Shown: positions 50,868 through 58,990 of the stretch, in pieces
Layout: every line of letters begins with the position of its first letter
Position numbering within the stretch: position 1 is the first letter of the stretch
Position numbers and translations under genes: made by a program
Source of the DNA: JAAYCI01 sp964370165
GTDB lineage: Bacteria > Bacillota > Clostridia > Oscillospirales > Ruminococcaceae
Assembly: GCA_964370165.1 (NCBI GenBank)
Contig: CAYJIG010000006.1
Location: 1 to 62,080, forward strand
Reading direction: 5' to 3'
Length of the DNA: 62,080 nt
The notes under the pieces: model-generated
What the model saw: the letters and a program-made list of their open reading frames with translations, nothing else
The model's database searches: none
What the model was told of the DNA's origin: nothing

Positions 50868-51355
50868 AAGAAAAAAGCATGCAAGAAGTGGAACGTAAAT
50901 GGCTGTGCAGTGGGTTTCCAGATCTTGATCATGAAAGTGAAGAAATACAGTGGCAGGGGTATCTTTCTCTACAGCCTGCAATACGTATCCGCAAAATAGA
51001 AAAAAACGACGAAAAAATGTATTGGCTGACCATTAAAGGCAAAGGCACTATTTCCCGCACCGAGGTGGAGTGTCCCATATCGGAAAACCAGTTTGAAGAG
51101 CTAGGCGGGTTATTAGCCACACCTATGGCGCAAAAAAGGTTACGGAGATATAATCTACAAGGTGGGCATGTGCTGGAATGTAGCGTGGTAGATGAAAAAG
51201 AAGATGGAGAGTTTTACTACGCCGAGGTAGAGTTTTCAAGCGAAGAAGAAGCGATGGCGTTTGACGCACCTGATTTTTTGGGTAGAGAGGTGACATTTGA
51301 GCCGGGATATACCATGGCAGAATACTGCCAAAGCAAGGTGAAAAATAAACAATAA
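50864..51355 (+). CDS. CYTH-domain phosphatase (triphosphate tunnel metalloenzyme)
   Basis: This 163-residue protein has the CYTH signature ExExK as VERKW near the N-terminus, then IRIRKIEKNDEKMYWLTIKG with alternating Arg and Lys strands, and YYAEVEFSSEEEA. Such enzymes hydrolyse inorganic triphosphate or related compounds in a beta-tunnel. The ATG at 50864 overlaps the bioY stop (ATGA), with GGCAGGAG upstream; ATG 50879 is an alternative. The link to biotin genes is probably only operonic. Confidence 0.9.
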   Translation: MKEKSMQEVERKWLCSGFPDLDHESEEIQWQGYLSLQPAIRIRKIEKNDEKMYWLTIKGKGTISRTEVECPISENQFEELGGLLATPMAQKRLRRYNLQGGHVLECSVVDEKEDGEFYYAEVEFSSEEEAMAFDAPDFLGREVTFEPGYTMAEYCQSKVKNKQ

Positions 51356-51369
51356 AAGAACGCAAAAAA

Positions 51370-51392
51370 AGAGCAACCGTAAAGGTTGCTCT
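51370..51392 (-). terminator. Terminator of rpsT
   Basis: AGAGCAACC-gtaaa-GGTTGCTCT, a perfect 9-bp stem, with a T-tract on the minus-strand side; it may serve the convergent CYTH gene less well. Confidence 0.8.
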
Positions 51393-51412
51393 GAATTTTG
51401 TACCGATAAAAC

Positions 51413-51679
51413 TTATGCACTAGCCACTTTGTTTGCACGTTTCATCATACGGCTAACTTTACGGCTAGCAGTTTTGCGATGAATCAAACCTTTTCCTCCG
51501 GCTTTCTCAATAGCGACGATAGCGGATTTTAGGTCAGCATTTTTAGTCTCGGCGTTGGCTTCTATGGAGGCCGTTGCCTTTTTGATGTCGGTACGCAAAG
51601 CCGAACGAGCAGATTTGTTACGAGCTGTTTGTTTGGCGGTCAGGCGCACACGGTCTTTTTGGGATTTGATGTTAGGCAT
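51413..51679 (-). CDS. rpsT: 30S ribosomal protein S20
   Basis: This 88-residue basic helical protein begins MPNIKSQKDRVRLTAKQTAR and contains NKSARSALRTDIKKA and IHRKTASRKVSRMMKR, the S20 pattern for 16S rRNA binding. AAGGAGGTGG precedes the ATG. It stands alone on the minus strand with its own terminator. Confidence 0.97.
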   Translation of the reverse strand: MPNIKSQKDRVRLTAKQTARNKSARSALRTDIKKATASIEANAETKNADLKSAIVAIEKAGGKGLIHRKTASRKVSRMMKRANKVASA

Positions 51680-51816
51680 CGTTCCACCTCCTTATCTTAA
51701 TAAATCGTTTGTTAATATTCGCTGATATTATGACAGCGTATATTATGATATCATTATTGCGCAGAAAATGCAAGAGATTTTTCAAAAAAACTAAATATAA
51801 TAAAAAATAATAAAGC

Positions 51817-52878
51817 TTACAGAAGGTAAGGCGGCGGAATAAAGCCTACCAGATGTATGTTTATGGGTGAAAATGCACTATGACGTGTTTGATAAGTGCT
51901 GGTGTTACTTTCGGCGAAAGGTGGCTCATCTTCGCATAAAGGCAAAGAAAGATGTAATGTAGTACCGCTGCCGAATCGACTTTCTGCGGTGATAAATCCA
52001 CCAAAACGAATGAAAGTTTCACGCGCCGAGGCAAGACCAAGGCCCACACCCGGCCGTTCATTAGTGTCTCCGTAAGGATTGACCGAATAATAAGGCTCAA
52101 AAATATGCGTCAGATGATGTTCAGATATACCAAGGCCGGTATCGCTGATGGAAAGCACAGCCTTTTTGTTCACTTCTTGTAGATTCAAGTGAATTTTGTT
52201 ATCGTCTTTGGTGAACTGCAAGCTATTACGAAGAATGTTTAGTATGGCGGCACTTAACAGGTTTGCGTTAGCCTCGATAAAAAGTGGTGTAGGCGGCACA
52301 CTCCATGTGATGGAAACAGGAATATTTCTGCAAGCGGTAGATACTTGCGTGCATAAATCGTCTATAAAAGAGGAAAAGTCCAGCACGTCCATTCGAAGCT
52401 TTTTACTTTCAAGCTGGGCGGAGTTTTCAAGGTTTGTTATCATACGAAGTAGCTGATAACAATTTAGCTGAATGGAATCAAGATAAAGAATATTTTCGCT
52501 TTCTACATGTGTAGACAATGAAGCTAAGGAAGAAAAAATATTCGTAAGATATTCTCTGATATGGCCACTAAAAACTTGCACCGAGGTTTGATGTTCGTCT
52601 TGAGCCACCGCAAGCAAACCTTCTTCCAAGGGAATAAGGGTAAGAACGCGTAAATCCAGCACATCTGTAAGTAAAGGTAGGCTAAAACTTGAACTTTTAT
52701 TACCTTTAAAATGTTCAGCGCTTGCAGTTTGCAAAATGGATAACATAATAGAAGGATCAGAAAAAGGAAGGCTGGCATCGGCACAAGCATCATTGCACAA
52801 CAAAGCACCTTGTTTTGGTAGAAAAAAACAAGGATAAGGCATGTTTTGGAAAGCAGAAAAAACAAAATGAGTAGCCAA
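51817..52878 (-). CDS. Sensor histidine kinase-like protein with altered H-box
   Basis: This 353-residue soluble protein has a PAS-like N-terminal part (1-95), a dimerisation helix region and a HATPase domain with N-box ILNILRNSLQFT, G1 box DTGLGI and G2 box GVGLGL. In the helix region, SGHIREYLTNI aligns with the usual SHELRTPLTNI, so the phospho-acceptor His position is Gly105 and a His sits one place later. There is no membrane segment and no response regulator nearby. Phosphotransfer may be lost or shifted. AGGAG precedes the start. Confidence 0.8.
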   Translation of the reverse strand: MATHFVFSAFQNMPYPCFFLPKQGALLCNDACADASLPFSDPSIMLSILQTASAEHFKGNKSSSFSLPLLTDVLDLRVLTLIPLEEGLLAVAQDEHQTSVQVFSGHIREYLTNIFSSLASLSTHVESENILYLDSIQLNCYQLLRMITNLENSAQLESKKLRMDVLDFSSFIDDLCTQVSTACRNIPVSITWSVPPTPLFIEANANLLSAAILNILRNSLQFTKDDNKIHLNLQEVNKKAVLSISDTGLGISEHHLTHIFEPYYSVNPYGDTNERPGVGLGLASARETFIRFGGFITAESRFGSGTTLHLSLPLCEDEPPFAESNTSTYQTRHSAFSPINIHLVGFIPPPYLL

Positions 52879-53044
52879 GAGGACACTCCTTTATTTATAG
52901 TTGATATGTATGATTTTAGTATAACATAAATTTATTAAGATTACACTGTGTAATTATTATGTGAAAAATATAACAAATTTATTTAATACATATGAGAAAA
53001 AAGATAAAATACTAATAAAAATCTGTTAAATCGTCTCAATACTC

Positions 53045-53071
53045 TTGTAGTTTATGAAAATATGTTATAAA
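53045..53071 (+). promoter_or_regulatory. Candidate gap promoter
   Basis: TGTTATAAA forms an extended -10 element, with TTGTAG 15 bases upstream of it. The 272-base gap before gap is otherwise AT-rich with no clear element. Confidence 0.35.
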
Positions 53072-53150
53072 ATGTATAAGACAGGCGGAGAAAGATTTTG
53101 CCAATCCGTGCAAAATAAACCGCGCTGATTTAATTAGGAGGTAGATTCTC

Positions 53151-54158
53151 TTGAGTATTAAAGTTGGTATTAATGGATTTGGTCGTATTGGACGTTTGGT
53201 ATTTCGCGCAGGGCTGAAAAACCCGAATTTTGAATTTGTGGGCATCAATGATCCGTTCATGACCCCGGACTATTGCGCATACATGCTGAAATATGATACC
53301 ATTCATGGTAAATATGACGGCGAAATTTCTTACACAAATGACGCTATTGTGGTGGACGGTAAAGAAATTAAATTCTTTGCTGAAAGAAATCCTTCCGATA
53401 TTCCTTGGGGCAAAATTAGTGCAGACTATGTAGTGGATGCCACCGGCATTTTCCACAGCAAAGACAAAGCACAAGGCCACATCGACGGTGGCGCTAAAAA
53501 AGTTGTATACACAGGTCCTTCTAAAGATGACACCCCGATGTTTGTTTGCGGTGTAAACCTTGACACTTACACACCCGACATGGACTTTGTTTCCAACGCA
53601 TCTTGCACAACTAACTGCTTGGCACCTTTGGCAAAAGTTATCAATGATACTTTTGGCATTAAAGACGGCCTAATGACAACTGTTCATGCTACCACAGGCA
53701 CACAAAAAACTGTGGATGCTCCCTCCAGCAAAGACTGGCGTGGTGGCCGTGCAGCAGCAGGCAACTTGATTCCTTCTTCCACCGGTGCTGCTAAAGCTGT
53801 AGGCAAAGTTATTCCTGAGCTGAACGGCAAATTGACAGGCATGGCTTTCCGTGTTCCCACCTTGGACGTTTCCGTGGTAGACTTGACTGTTAACCTGGAA
53901 AAACCCGCAACCTATGAAGAAGTTTGCGCTGCTATCAAAAAAGCTAGCGAAGGCGAGTTAAAAGGCGTTTTGGGCTATACTGACGAAGATGTGGTTTCTT
54001 CTGACTTCATCGGCGAAACTCAAACATCTGTGTTTGATGCCAAAGCCGGTATCGCACTGACCGACACCTTCATGAAACTTGTTAGCTGGTATGACAACGA
54101 ATGGGGCTACTCCAACAAAGTGCTTGATTTGATTGCATACATGGACAGCGTTAAATAA
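53151..54158 (+). CDS. gap: Glyceraldehyde-3-phosphate dehydrogenase
   Basis: This 335-residue glycolytic enzyme starts KVGINGFGRIGRLVFRAG, has the catalytic Cys in SNASCTTNCLAPL, HATTGTQKTVD with the His, and WYDNEWGYSNKV at the end. TTG at 53151 is the start, with AGGAGG upstream and the conserved N-terminus right after. Its codon usage is biased, as for a highly expressed gene. Single gene with its own terminator. Confidence 0.98.
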   Translation: MSIKVGINGFGRIGRLVFRAGLKNPNFEFVGINDPFMTPDYCAYMLKYDTIHGKYDGEISYTNDAIVVDGKEIKFFAERNPSDIPWGKISADYVVDATGIFHSKDKAQGHIDGGAKKVVYTGPSKDDTPMFVCGVNLDTYTPDMDFVSNASCTTNCLAPLAKVINDTFGIKDGLMTTVHATTGTQKTVDAPSSKDWRGGRAAAGNLIPSSTGAAKAVGKVIPELNGKLTGMAFRVPTLDVSVVDLTVNLEKPATYEEVCAAIKKASEGELKGVLGYTDEDVVSSDFIGETQTSVFDAKAGIALTDTFMKLVSWYDNEWGYSNKVLDLIAYMDSVK

Positions 54159-54174
54159 GTAATATCAAGCTTAT

Positions 54175-54216
54175 AAAAGATCTTGCGGGGCTTATGCCAT
54201 ATGCAGGATCTTTTTT
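54175..54216 (+). terminator. Terminator of gap
   Basis: AAAAGATCTTGC and GCAGGATCTTTT pair over 12 bp with one G-U, followed by a T-tract. Confidence 0.85.
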
Positions 54217-54318
54217 GTTATTTAAAAGGGCAATAAAAGCTACTTTACATTACCGAGCAATATGGTATACTTAAAGATATAATGAGAGATGCTAAATGTG
54301 CAGAAAAGGACAATTTGA

Positions 54319-54864
54319 ATGGGATATATTGTGACAAAAAGCCGGATACCGATGGTGTTTGACACCTTGCCGGCCATAAAGATGCAATATGGATATGCTG
54401 ATTTACCAAATATTTATACAATGGCTCAAATGTATGCCTTGGCAGACGATTTAGCAGTGTGCGTGAGGATATTTGAAAAAAGGCCTTCAGAAACAGAAGA
54501 GACTATATTGGTATTGGCAGGAACAGAAGATAATATGCTGTCGCTTTCGATATCAAAAGATGGATGCTATTTGTGTGAGGCAAAAGATACCGCGCCTTAT
54601 GTCGGCGAGAATGATGGTTTGTCCGGTTTAGATATAGAAGTGACGAAAAAGTTTGCCGGCGAAGATGAACAAGGATATTATTGGGGCGTTTCTGTGCTGA
54701 TACCTCAAAATAGCTTGAAAAAAGCCGGAATAGATGTAAACGAAGGCTCGGTTTTCAAGGCGTTACTTTTAAGAAAAAATGAAGAAAAAATCATCGCAGC
54801 ATCTGCGAGTGATATAAGCGACAAAATAGATAGTAGGGCTTTCGTGCCGGTTACAGTCAACTGA
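54319..54864 (+). CDS. Hypothetical protein, 181 residues
   Basis: I do not recognise this family. It is a soluble, mixed alpha/beta protein with several beta strands (VFDTLPAIKMQYGYAD, YYWGVSVLIPQ) and acidic loops, without signal peptide or metal motif. The strand-rich layout ending in FKALLLRKNEEK loosely resembles small carbohydrate-binding domains, but this is not supported by a motif. AAAGGA precedes the ATG. The next gene is the 45-residue membrane protein 55 bases later. Confidence 0.75.
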   Translation: MGYIVTKSRIPMVFDTLPAIKMQYGYADLPNIYTMAQMYALADDLAVCVRIFEKRPSETEETILVLAGTEDNMLSLSISKDGCYLCEAKDTAPYVGENDGLSGLDIEVTKKFAGEDEQGYYWGVSVLIPQNSLKKAGIDVNEGSVFKALLLRKNEEKIIAASASDISDKIDSRAFVPVTVN

Positions 54865-54918
54865 TGTTATAACGATAGACGAAACCATAAGTGATTTGTA
54901 AACAAGGAGGATAATTAA

Positions 54919-55056
54919 ATGCTGAAAGTAGTTTTCAAAGTGTTATTGGCCGTGGGTGCTGTGTTTGCTATGTTTGCTGCATGGCAGTATTTTGACAGCC
55001 AAAAATCGGACTATATTGAAATTTATAACAACGACATGGATGGAGGTCAGTTTTAA
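54919..55056 (+). CDS. 45-residue single-pass membrane microprotein
   Basis: From ATG 54919, with AAGGAGGATAATTAA upstream, the frame encodes 45 residues: a membrane helix (VVFKVLLAVGAVFAMFAAW) and an acidic tail with SDYIEIYNNDMDGGQF. Its TAA overlaps the ATG of ridA (TAATG), so the two are translationally coupled. I do not recognise a family. The ribosome binding site is among the strongest in the region, supporting expression. Confidence 0.75.
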   Translation: MLKVVFKVLLAVGAVFAMFAAWQYFDSQKSDYIEIYNNDMDGGQF

Positions 55057-55409
55057 TGGCCAAAGGCATTAAATATTTTGGTGGAAACGGCAGACGTAGT
55101 ACATGTGTTGTACATGGTGGCTTGATATACACCAGTGGCAGGGCCACCGTCAACCTGGAAGGCGATATCAAGGCACAAACCGAAGACGTTCTATCTCAGA
55201 TTGATGATATATTGAAGGCCAGAGGTAGCGACAAAACAAAGATATTGTCGGCCGATATCACCTTGCGCAGTATGCAAGATTACGGCGACTTCAATGACGT
55301 GTGGGACAGATGGGTATGTGATGGATTTGAGCCATGTCGCAACGTTAGGCAAGGAGAGCTTTCACTGGACGAATACAAAGTGAAAATTTCTGTGATAGCG
55401 GCGGAATAA
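55056..55409 (+). CDS. ridA: RidA-family protein
   Basis: This 117-residue protein fits the Rid/YjgF family: VVHGGLIYTSGRATV, AQTEDVLSQIDDILKARGSDKTKIL, and the late PCRNVRQGELSLDEYKVKISVIA with the Arg that binds carboxylates in RidA. RidA hydrolyses reactive enamine/imine intermediates of amino-acid metabolism. It overlaps the stop of a membrane microprotein gene. A terminator follows. Confidence 0.88.
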   Translation: MAKGIKYFGGNGRRSTCVVHGGLIYTSGRATVNLEGDIKAQTEDVLSQIDDILKARGSDKTKILSADITLRSMQDYGDFNDVWDRWVCDGFEPCRNVRQGELSLDEYKVKISVIAAE

Positions 55410-55423
55410 CATTTAAATAATCA

Positions 55424-55456
55424 AAACCTGTAAGTGTATATGCTTACAGGTTTTTT
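55424..55456 (+). terminator. Terminator of ridA
   Basis: AAACCTGTAAG and CTTACAGGTTT form a perfect 11-bp stem with an eight-base loop, then TTTTT. Confidence 0.85.
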
Positions 55457-55618
55457 GTTGTCAAAATTACGCTTTCGCCAAATGATTTATGCACAAAGCA
55501 ATAAATGTAGCGAACTTTTATGTGCGTTGTTCGACATTTTTTGAAAAGGCAAACTTGTATACTCAAAAGTAAGATATGTCAAAAAACAGGTGACGTGACC
55601 CTCAAGAGGAAGTATACT

Positions 55619-56731
55619 ATGGCCTTTTACACGATGCTAACATTTTTAGGAATGGTATCAGGCGTAATTTTGTTTTTGCGCACACGATTTTTGAAACCTA
55701 TACAAACTATAGGTGAAAACAAGGAAATCCCCGCTTTAAGTATCAGCGTTATTATCCCTATGAGAAACGAAGAACATAACATAGCGGGACTGCTATATGA
55801 TTTATCTGTGCAAACAGTGGCGCTGCATGAAGTGATATGTATAGATGATGCGTCCACAGACTGTAGCATCGAGGTATCACGCAAATATAATGTAAAAACA
55901 ATATGCATCACTAAAAAGCCACAAGGTTGGCTAGGAAAATCATATGCGTGCCATGTAGGTGTGAAAAATGCCACCGGCGAAAGACTGTTGTTTCTGGACG
56001 CAGACGTACGCTTGAAAAAAGATGCCATTGAGAGAATATTGCAAACAGAAAAACAGCACGGGAAAGTGATTTCTGTACAGCCGTGGCACACCGCCATCCG
56101 ATGGCACGAGCAGATGTGCTTGTTTTTCAATATGATTGCAGGCTTTTCACTAGCGTCTAAACCACTTTTTGGTAAACAAACCAAAGGCTTGTTTGGGCCA
56201 CTTATATGGATACCAAAAGATATATATCAAAAAAGTGGTGGACATAAATCAGTGAAAAATAGCATCTTGGACGATGTCAGTCTGGGCAGACAACTAGACA
56301 AAATAGGCATAGTTCCATATTGCTGTGTAGGCGACTGTGCAGTGAGGTATAGGATGTATCCGAACGGATTTGTCGATATGCTACATGGCTGGACAAAAAA
56401 CATGGCCTCGGGTGTTAGACATTCGTCGTGCGGCTTTATCTGCGCTGCATTTTTGCTGATAACTGCTTTAGGCAATACACCGCTACGTTTGACAGAAGCA
56501 CTGATACTAGGTCAAAACACCGTAGCGATATATTGGCTTGCTTGGTATGTTATTGTGTGCTTATATGTGGTGGTGGCAGGACGAAAAATAGGAAAGTTTC
56601 GAATGAGATATTTGCTGCTATATCCATTGCCACTTATAGTATTTGTAAGCATAATGTGCTTATCTACGGTAAAAAAACTACTTCGTCGGCCGGTGCACTG
56701 GAAAGGTAGAAATATATCGGTAAATGACTAG
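55619..56731 (+). CDS. Membrane glycosyltransferase family 2, CrtQ-like
   Basis: This 370-residue protein has an N-terminal membrane helix, a GT2 domain with SVIIPMRNEEHNI, IDDASTDCS, GKSYACHVGVKNATG and LFLDADVRL (DxD), and C-terminal helices ending in a basic tail. It resembles CrtQ, which glucosylates diaponeurosporenoate in staphyloxanthin synthesis. ATG 55619 has GAGGAAG upstream; the longer frame lacks a good site. A CrtO-like gene follows. No carotenoid synthase or desaturase is in the window, so the acceptor lipid may differ. Confidence 0.82.
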   Translation: MAFYTMLTFLGMVSGVILFLRTRFLKPIQTIGENKEIPALSISVIIPMRNEEHNIAGLLYDLSVQTVALHEVICIDDASTDCSIEVSRKYNVKTICITKKPQGWLGKSYACHVGVKNATGERLLFLDADVRLKKDAIERILQTEKQHGKVISVQPWHTAIRWHEQMCLFFNMIAGFSLASKPLFGKQTKGLFGPLIWIPKDIYQKSGGHKSVKNSILDDVSLGRQLDKIGIVPYCCVGDCAVRYRMYPNGFVDMLHGWTKNMASGVRHSSCGFICAAFLLITALGNTPLRLTEALILGQNTVAIYWLAWYVIVCLYVVVAGRKIGKFRMRYLLLYPLPLIVFVSIMCLSTVKKLLRRPVHWKGRNISVND

Positions 56732-56788
56732 TAAAGCTGATGCATATACATGTGTCAATATACTTACAATGGTGAAATGGAGGTTATG

Positions 56789-57358
56789 ATGCAGATATTT
56801 TATCCTTCCACATGGCTGATGCTTATATTGTTTTTTGCGCTTTGGTTTTTGTTTCAGGCAGGAGCGGCTTTTTTGTGTTTCAGGCTACCAAACGAAGTTT
56901 TTGCCAAGGACAACGCCTTATTTGTGGGGCGAAAATGGGAAGAAGAAGGTAAAATATACCAAAAAATATTTCGGATACGAAGCTGGAAAGGTCTTTTGCC
57001 GGATGGTGGCGGCATGGTGAAAGGCGGGTACGCAAAAAAGCATTTAGCAGATACCTCGAAAGAAAACATGGAACGATTTTTGATAGAATCGCGAAGAGCA
57101 GAACTTACCCATTGGCTGGAAATTATACCATTTTGGGTTTTTGGATTATTTGCACCACCGGGATTTATATGGATAATGCTGGGATACGCATTGGTGGTAA
57201 ACCTGCCTTGTATTTTTGCACAACGATACAACAGGCCACGGATACAAAAATTGCTAAAAAGGCAAGAGACATCGAAGGAGAAAGTCGCCACAACAGCAGA
57301 TGAAAGAAAAGAACCGATAGCGATGGAAGATTGGGTGTTTGGCAGTTTTAGCTTATAG
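56789..57358 (+). CDS. CrtO-like glycosyl acyltransferase
   Basis: This 189-residue membrane protein resembles glycosyl-4,4'-diaponeurosporenoate acyltransferase CrtO: an N-terminal membrane helix (about 8-26), then NALFVGRKWEEEGKIYQKIF, RSWKGLLPDGGG, FLIESRRAELTHWLEI, and a second hydrophobic stretch ending NLPCIFAQRYNRPRI. CrtO acylates a sugar-linked carotenoid. ATG 56789 is best placed after GGAGG. It forms a pair with the CrtQ-like gene, 57 bases apart. The product here need not be carotenoid. Confidence 0.78.
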   Translation: MQIFYPSTWLMLILFFALWFLFQAGAAFLCFRLPNEVFAKDNALFVGRKWEEEGKIYQKIFRIRSWKGLLPDGGGMVKGGYAKKHLADTSKENMERFLIESRRAELTHWLEIIPFWVFGLFAPPGFIWIMLGYALVVNLPCIFAQRYNRPRIQKLLKRQETSKEKVATTADERKEPIAMEDWVFGSFSL

Positions 57359-57446
57359 TGCATATTGGAATTACATAGATAAGTATGATATATTATAGAT
57401 AACCACTTACTTCGCATGGTGGGAATTTAGCTATGAGGAGGCTAAC

Positions 57447-57845
57447 ATGCAAGTATATTATTTTTCAAGGTCGGGAAATTGCGAGCGAATTGCAAAAGAA
57501 ATAGCAAAAAGCCATAATATAGACGCACATAAAATTGATGACGGTAAAGACTGGAGCGGCAAGGCCAACTTTATCAAGGCAGGCGCAATGTCGGCAAAGC
57601 GTGAAATGCTGCCGGTGACTCATCACGAAATACAGCAAGGCGTGGATGTTGTTTTGGTGTTTCCCATCTGGGCGGGCACGTTTCCACCGGCCATTAGAGG
57701 CTTTCTAAACAACGCAAAAGACGCCGTTGTCGCAGCTGTGGCCGTAAGTGCGATATCAAGCCTGAAAGAAGACGAAAAACAAATATTTAATAAAGTATAT
57801 GAAGTAAAAGGCAAGGTTTTAGAGCCACCAAAAGAATTGATGTAG
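57447..57845 (+). CDS. Flavodoxin-like protein
   Basis: This 132-residue protein has the flavodoxin phosphate loop as YYFSRSGNCERIAKEIA and the ring-binding FPIWAGTFPPAIRGFL. The last strand is present but the protein is slightly short. It may be an FMN electron carrier or a flavodoxin-fold reductase. AGGAGG precedes the ATG. The redox arsenic operon begins after a terminator, so functional linkage is possible but not shown. Confidence 0.85.
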   Translation: MQVYYFSRSGNCERIAKEIAKSHNIDAHKIDDGKDWSGKANFIKAGAMSAKREMLPVTHHEIQQGVDVVLVFPIWAGTFPPAIRGFLNNAKDAVVAAVAVSAISSLKEDEKQIFNKVYEVKGKVLEPPKELM

Positions 57846-57903
57846 TATGTTTCGTGAAAGCAAATAAAGGCAAAAATTGTGACATATAAAAATAACGCTA
57901 AAG

Positions 57904-57937
57904 AAGACAAACCTTTAAAATGGGTTGTCTTTTTTTG
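57904..57937 (+). terminator. Terminator after the flavodoxin-like gene
   Basis: AAGACAAACC and GGGTTGTCTT pair over 10 positions with one mismatch, followed by seven or more T. Confidence 0.75.
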
Positions 57938-57949
57938 GGGGCGAAATTC

Positions 57950-57969
57950 AAATCAAATATTTTTGATAT
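57950..57969. promoter_or_regulatory. ArsR-type operator O1 of the arsR operon
   Basis: AAATCA-N8-TGATAT, the same core and spacing as at 11937-11956. The distance from the TGAT half to the -35 box is eleven bases in both promoters, and the stretch TGAT(A/T)TAAGTGTTGAC is shared. Confidence 0.75.
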
Positions 57970-57974
57970 AAGTG

Positions 57975-58003
57975 TTGACATTTTAAAACAAGGGGTGTAT
58001 AGT
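57975..58003 (+). promoter_or_regulatory. Promoter of the arsR operon
   Basis: TTGACA-N17-TATAGT, near-consensus, sandwiched by two operators. Confidence 0.8.
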
Positions 58004-58007
58004 TAAT

Positions 58008-58027
58008 ATATCAAAAATATTTGATTT
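58008..58027. promoter_or_regulatory. ArsR-type operator O2 of the arsR operon
   Basis: ATATCA-N8-TGATTT, the same ATCA-N8-TGAT core, five bases after the -10 box. Confidence 0.7.
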
Positions 58028-58075
58028 GAAATAAGATGTTTTATTGATAAGCCTGAGCAAAGAAAGGAGTATGTT

Positions 58076-58393
58076 ATGACAAATAACACAGAAAGAGTTG
58101 CGAATATTTTCAAGGCACTTTGTGACAAAAACCGTGTGGCTATTGTACAGCTGCTGCAAAGTGGCGAGAAATGTGCATGTAACATTGGTGAAGAGTTGGG
58201 TCTGGCTCAATCAAAGCTTTCGTACCACATGAAGATTTTATGCACAAGTGGGATTGTGGAGTGTCGTTATGTTGGTAAGTGGACACACTACAAAATAAGC
58301 CAAGAGGGCGGCAAAGATGCTGTTGATATACTCACAGCATTGATGGAAGTAAAGCAAGACGAAGATGGCTGTGCGTGTGAACAGGCCGTTTAA
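58076..58393 (+). CDS. arsR: ArsR/SmtB-family metalloregulator
   Basis: This 105-residue winged-helix repressor has the sensing motif EKCACNIG with Cys33 and Cys35 at the start of helix alpha-3, in the same place as the CVCDL site of arsenite-sensing ArsR. AQSKLSYHMKILCTSGIV is the recognition helix region, with an additional Cys56, and Cys99 and Cys101 sit in the tail (GCAC). Cys63 is also present. Metalloid binding should release it from DNA. AAAGGAG precedes the ATG. Two operators flank its own promoter; identical ones flank the arsP promoter. Confidence 0.92.
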   Translation: MTNNTERVANIFKALCDKNRVAIVQLLQSGEKCACNIGEELGLAQSKLSYHMKILCTSGIVECRYVGKWTHYKISQEGGKDAVDILTALMEVKQDEDGCACEQAV

Positions 58394-58417
58394 TATACAT
58401 ATACAGGAGATATTTCA

Positions 58418-58990
58418 GTGAATAAAAAGATATTAAAAGTTGTTATTCCGGTTGTAATGGTGTTGATTATCGGGGGAATATGGATCTGGCAAAGTGCGCC
58501 GCAGCAAACCACTGTACAAGCACAAGCCGTGTCTCAAGATGGCGCCGCCAGCACTACCACCGAGGAACAAACACAGGAAATCTTGCCGGAGTTTGCCTTG
58601 AATGCAACAAGCATTGATTTAGAAAAGCTGAAAGAATATGAGCTACCTATAATAATCGACTTTGGTGCAGACTCCTGCGTGCCGTGCAAGGAGATGGCTC
58701 CGGTGCTTGAAGAGCTAAATGCCGAAATGCAGGAAAAAGCAATTATAAAGTTTGTAGACGTGTGGAAAAATCCCGAAGGAGCAACAGACTTTCCGGTACA
58801 GGTGATTCCGACACAGGTGCTATACAACGCGGACGGCACACCGTATGTTCCAAGTGAGGAAGTGGCGACAGGTATTGCGTTCACCATGTATGCGCACAAA
58901 GACACTGAAGAGCATATGTTTACTGTGCACCAGGGCGGTCTGACCGAAGAACAGATGCGTATAATCCTTGAAGACATGGGAGTAGCATAA
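58418..58990 (+). CDS. Membrane-anchored extracytoplasmic thioredoxin
   Basis: This 190-residue protein has an uncleaved-looking N-terminal membrane helix (about 7-24), a Ser/Thr/Gln linker (25-55), and a thioredoxin fold with active site Cys87-Val-Pro-Cys90 and cis-Pro in VQVIPTQVLYN. The fold faces outside the cytoplasm. The GTG start at 58418 follows AGGAGA. Its stop overlaps the ccdA start (TAATG). It should receive electrons from CcdA and reduce extracytoplasmic disulfides, inferred from the adjacency. Confidence 0.9.
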   Translation: MNKKILKVVIPVVMVLIIGGIWIWQSAPQQTTVQAQAVSQDGAASTTTEEQTQEILPEFALNATSIDLEKLKEYELPIIIDFGADSCVPCKEMAPVLEELNAEMQEKAIIKFVDVWKNPEGATDFPVQVIPTQVLYNADGTPYVPSEEVATGIAFTMYAHKDTEEHMFTVHQGGLTEEQMRIILEDMGVA

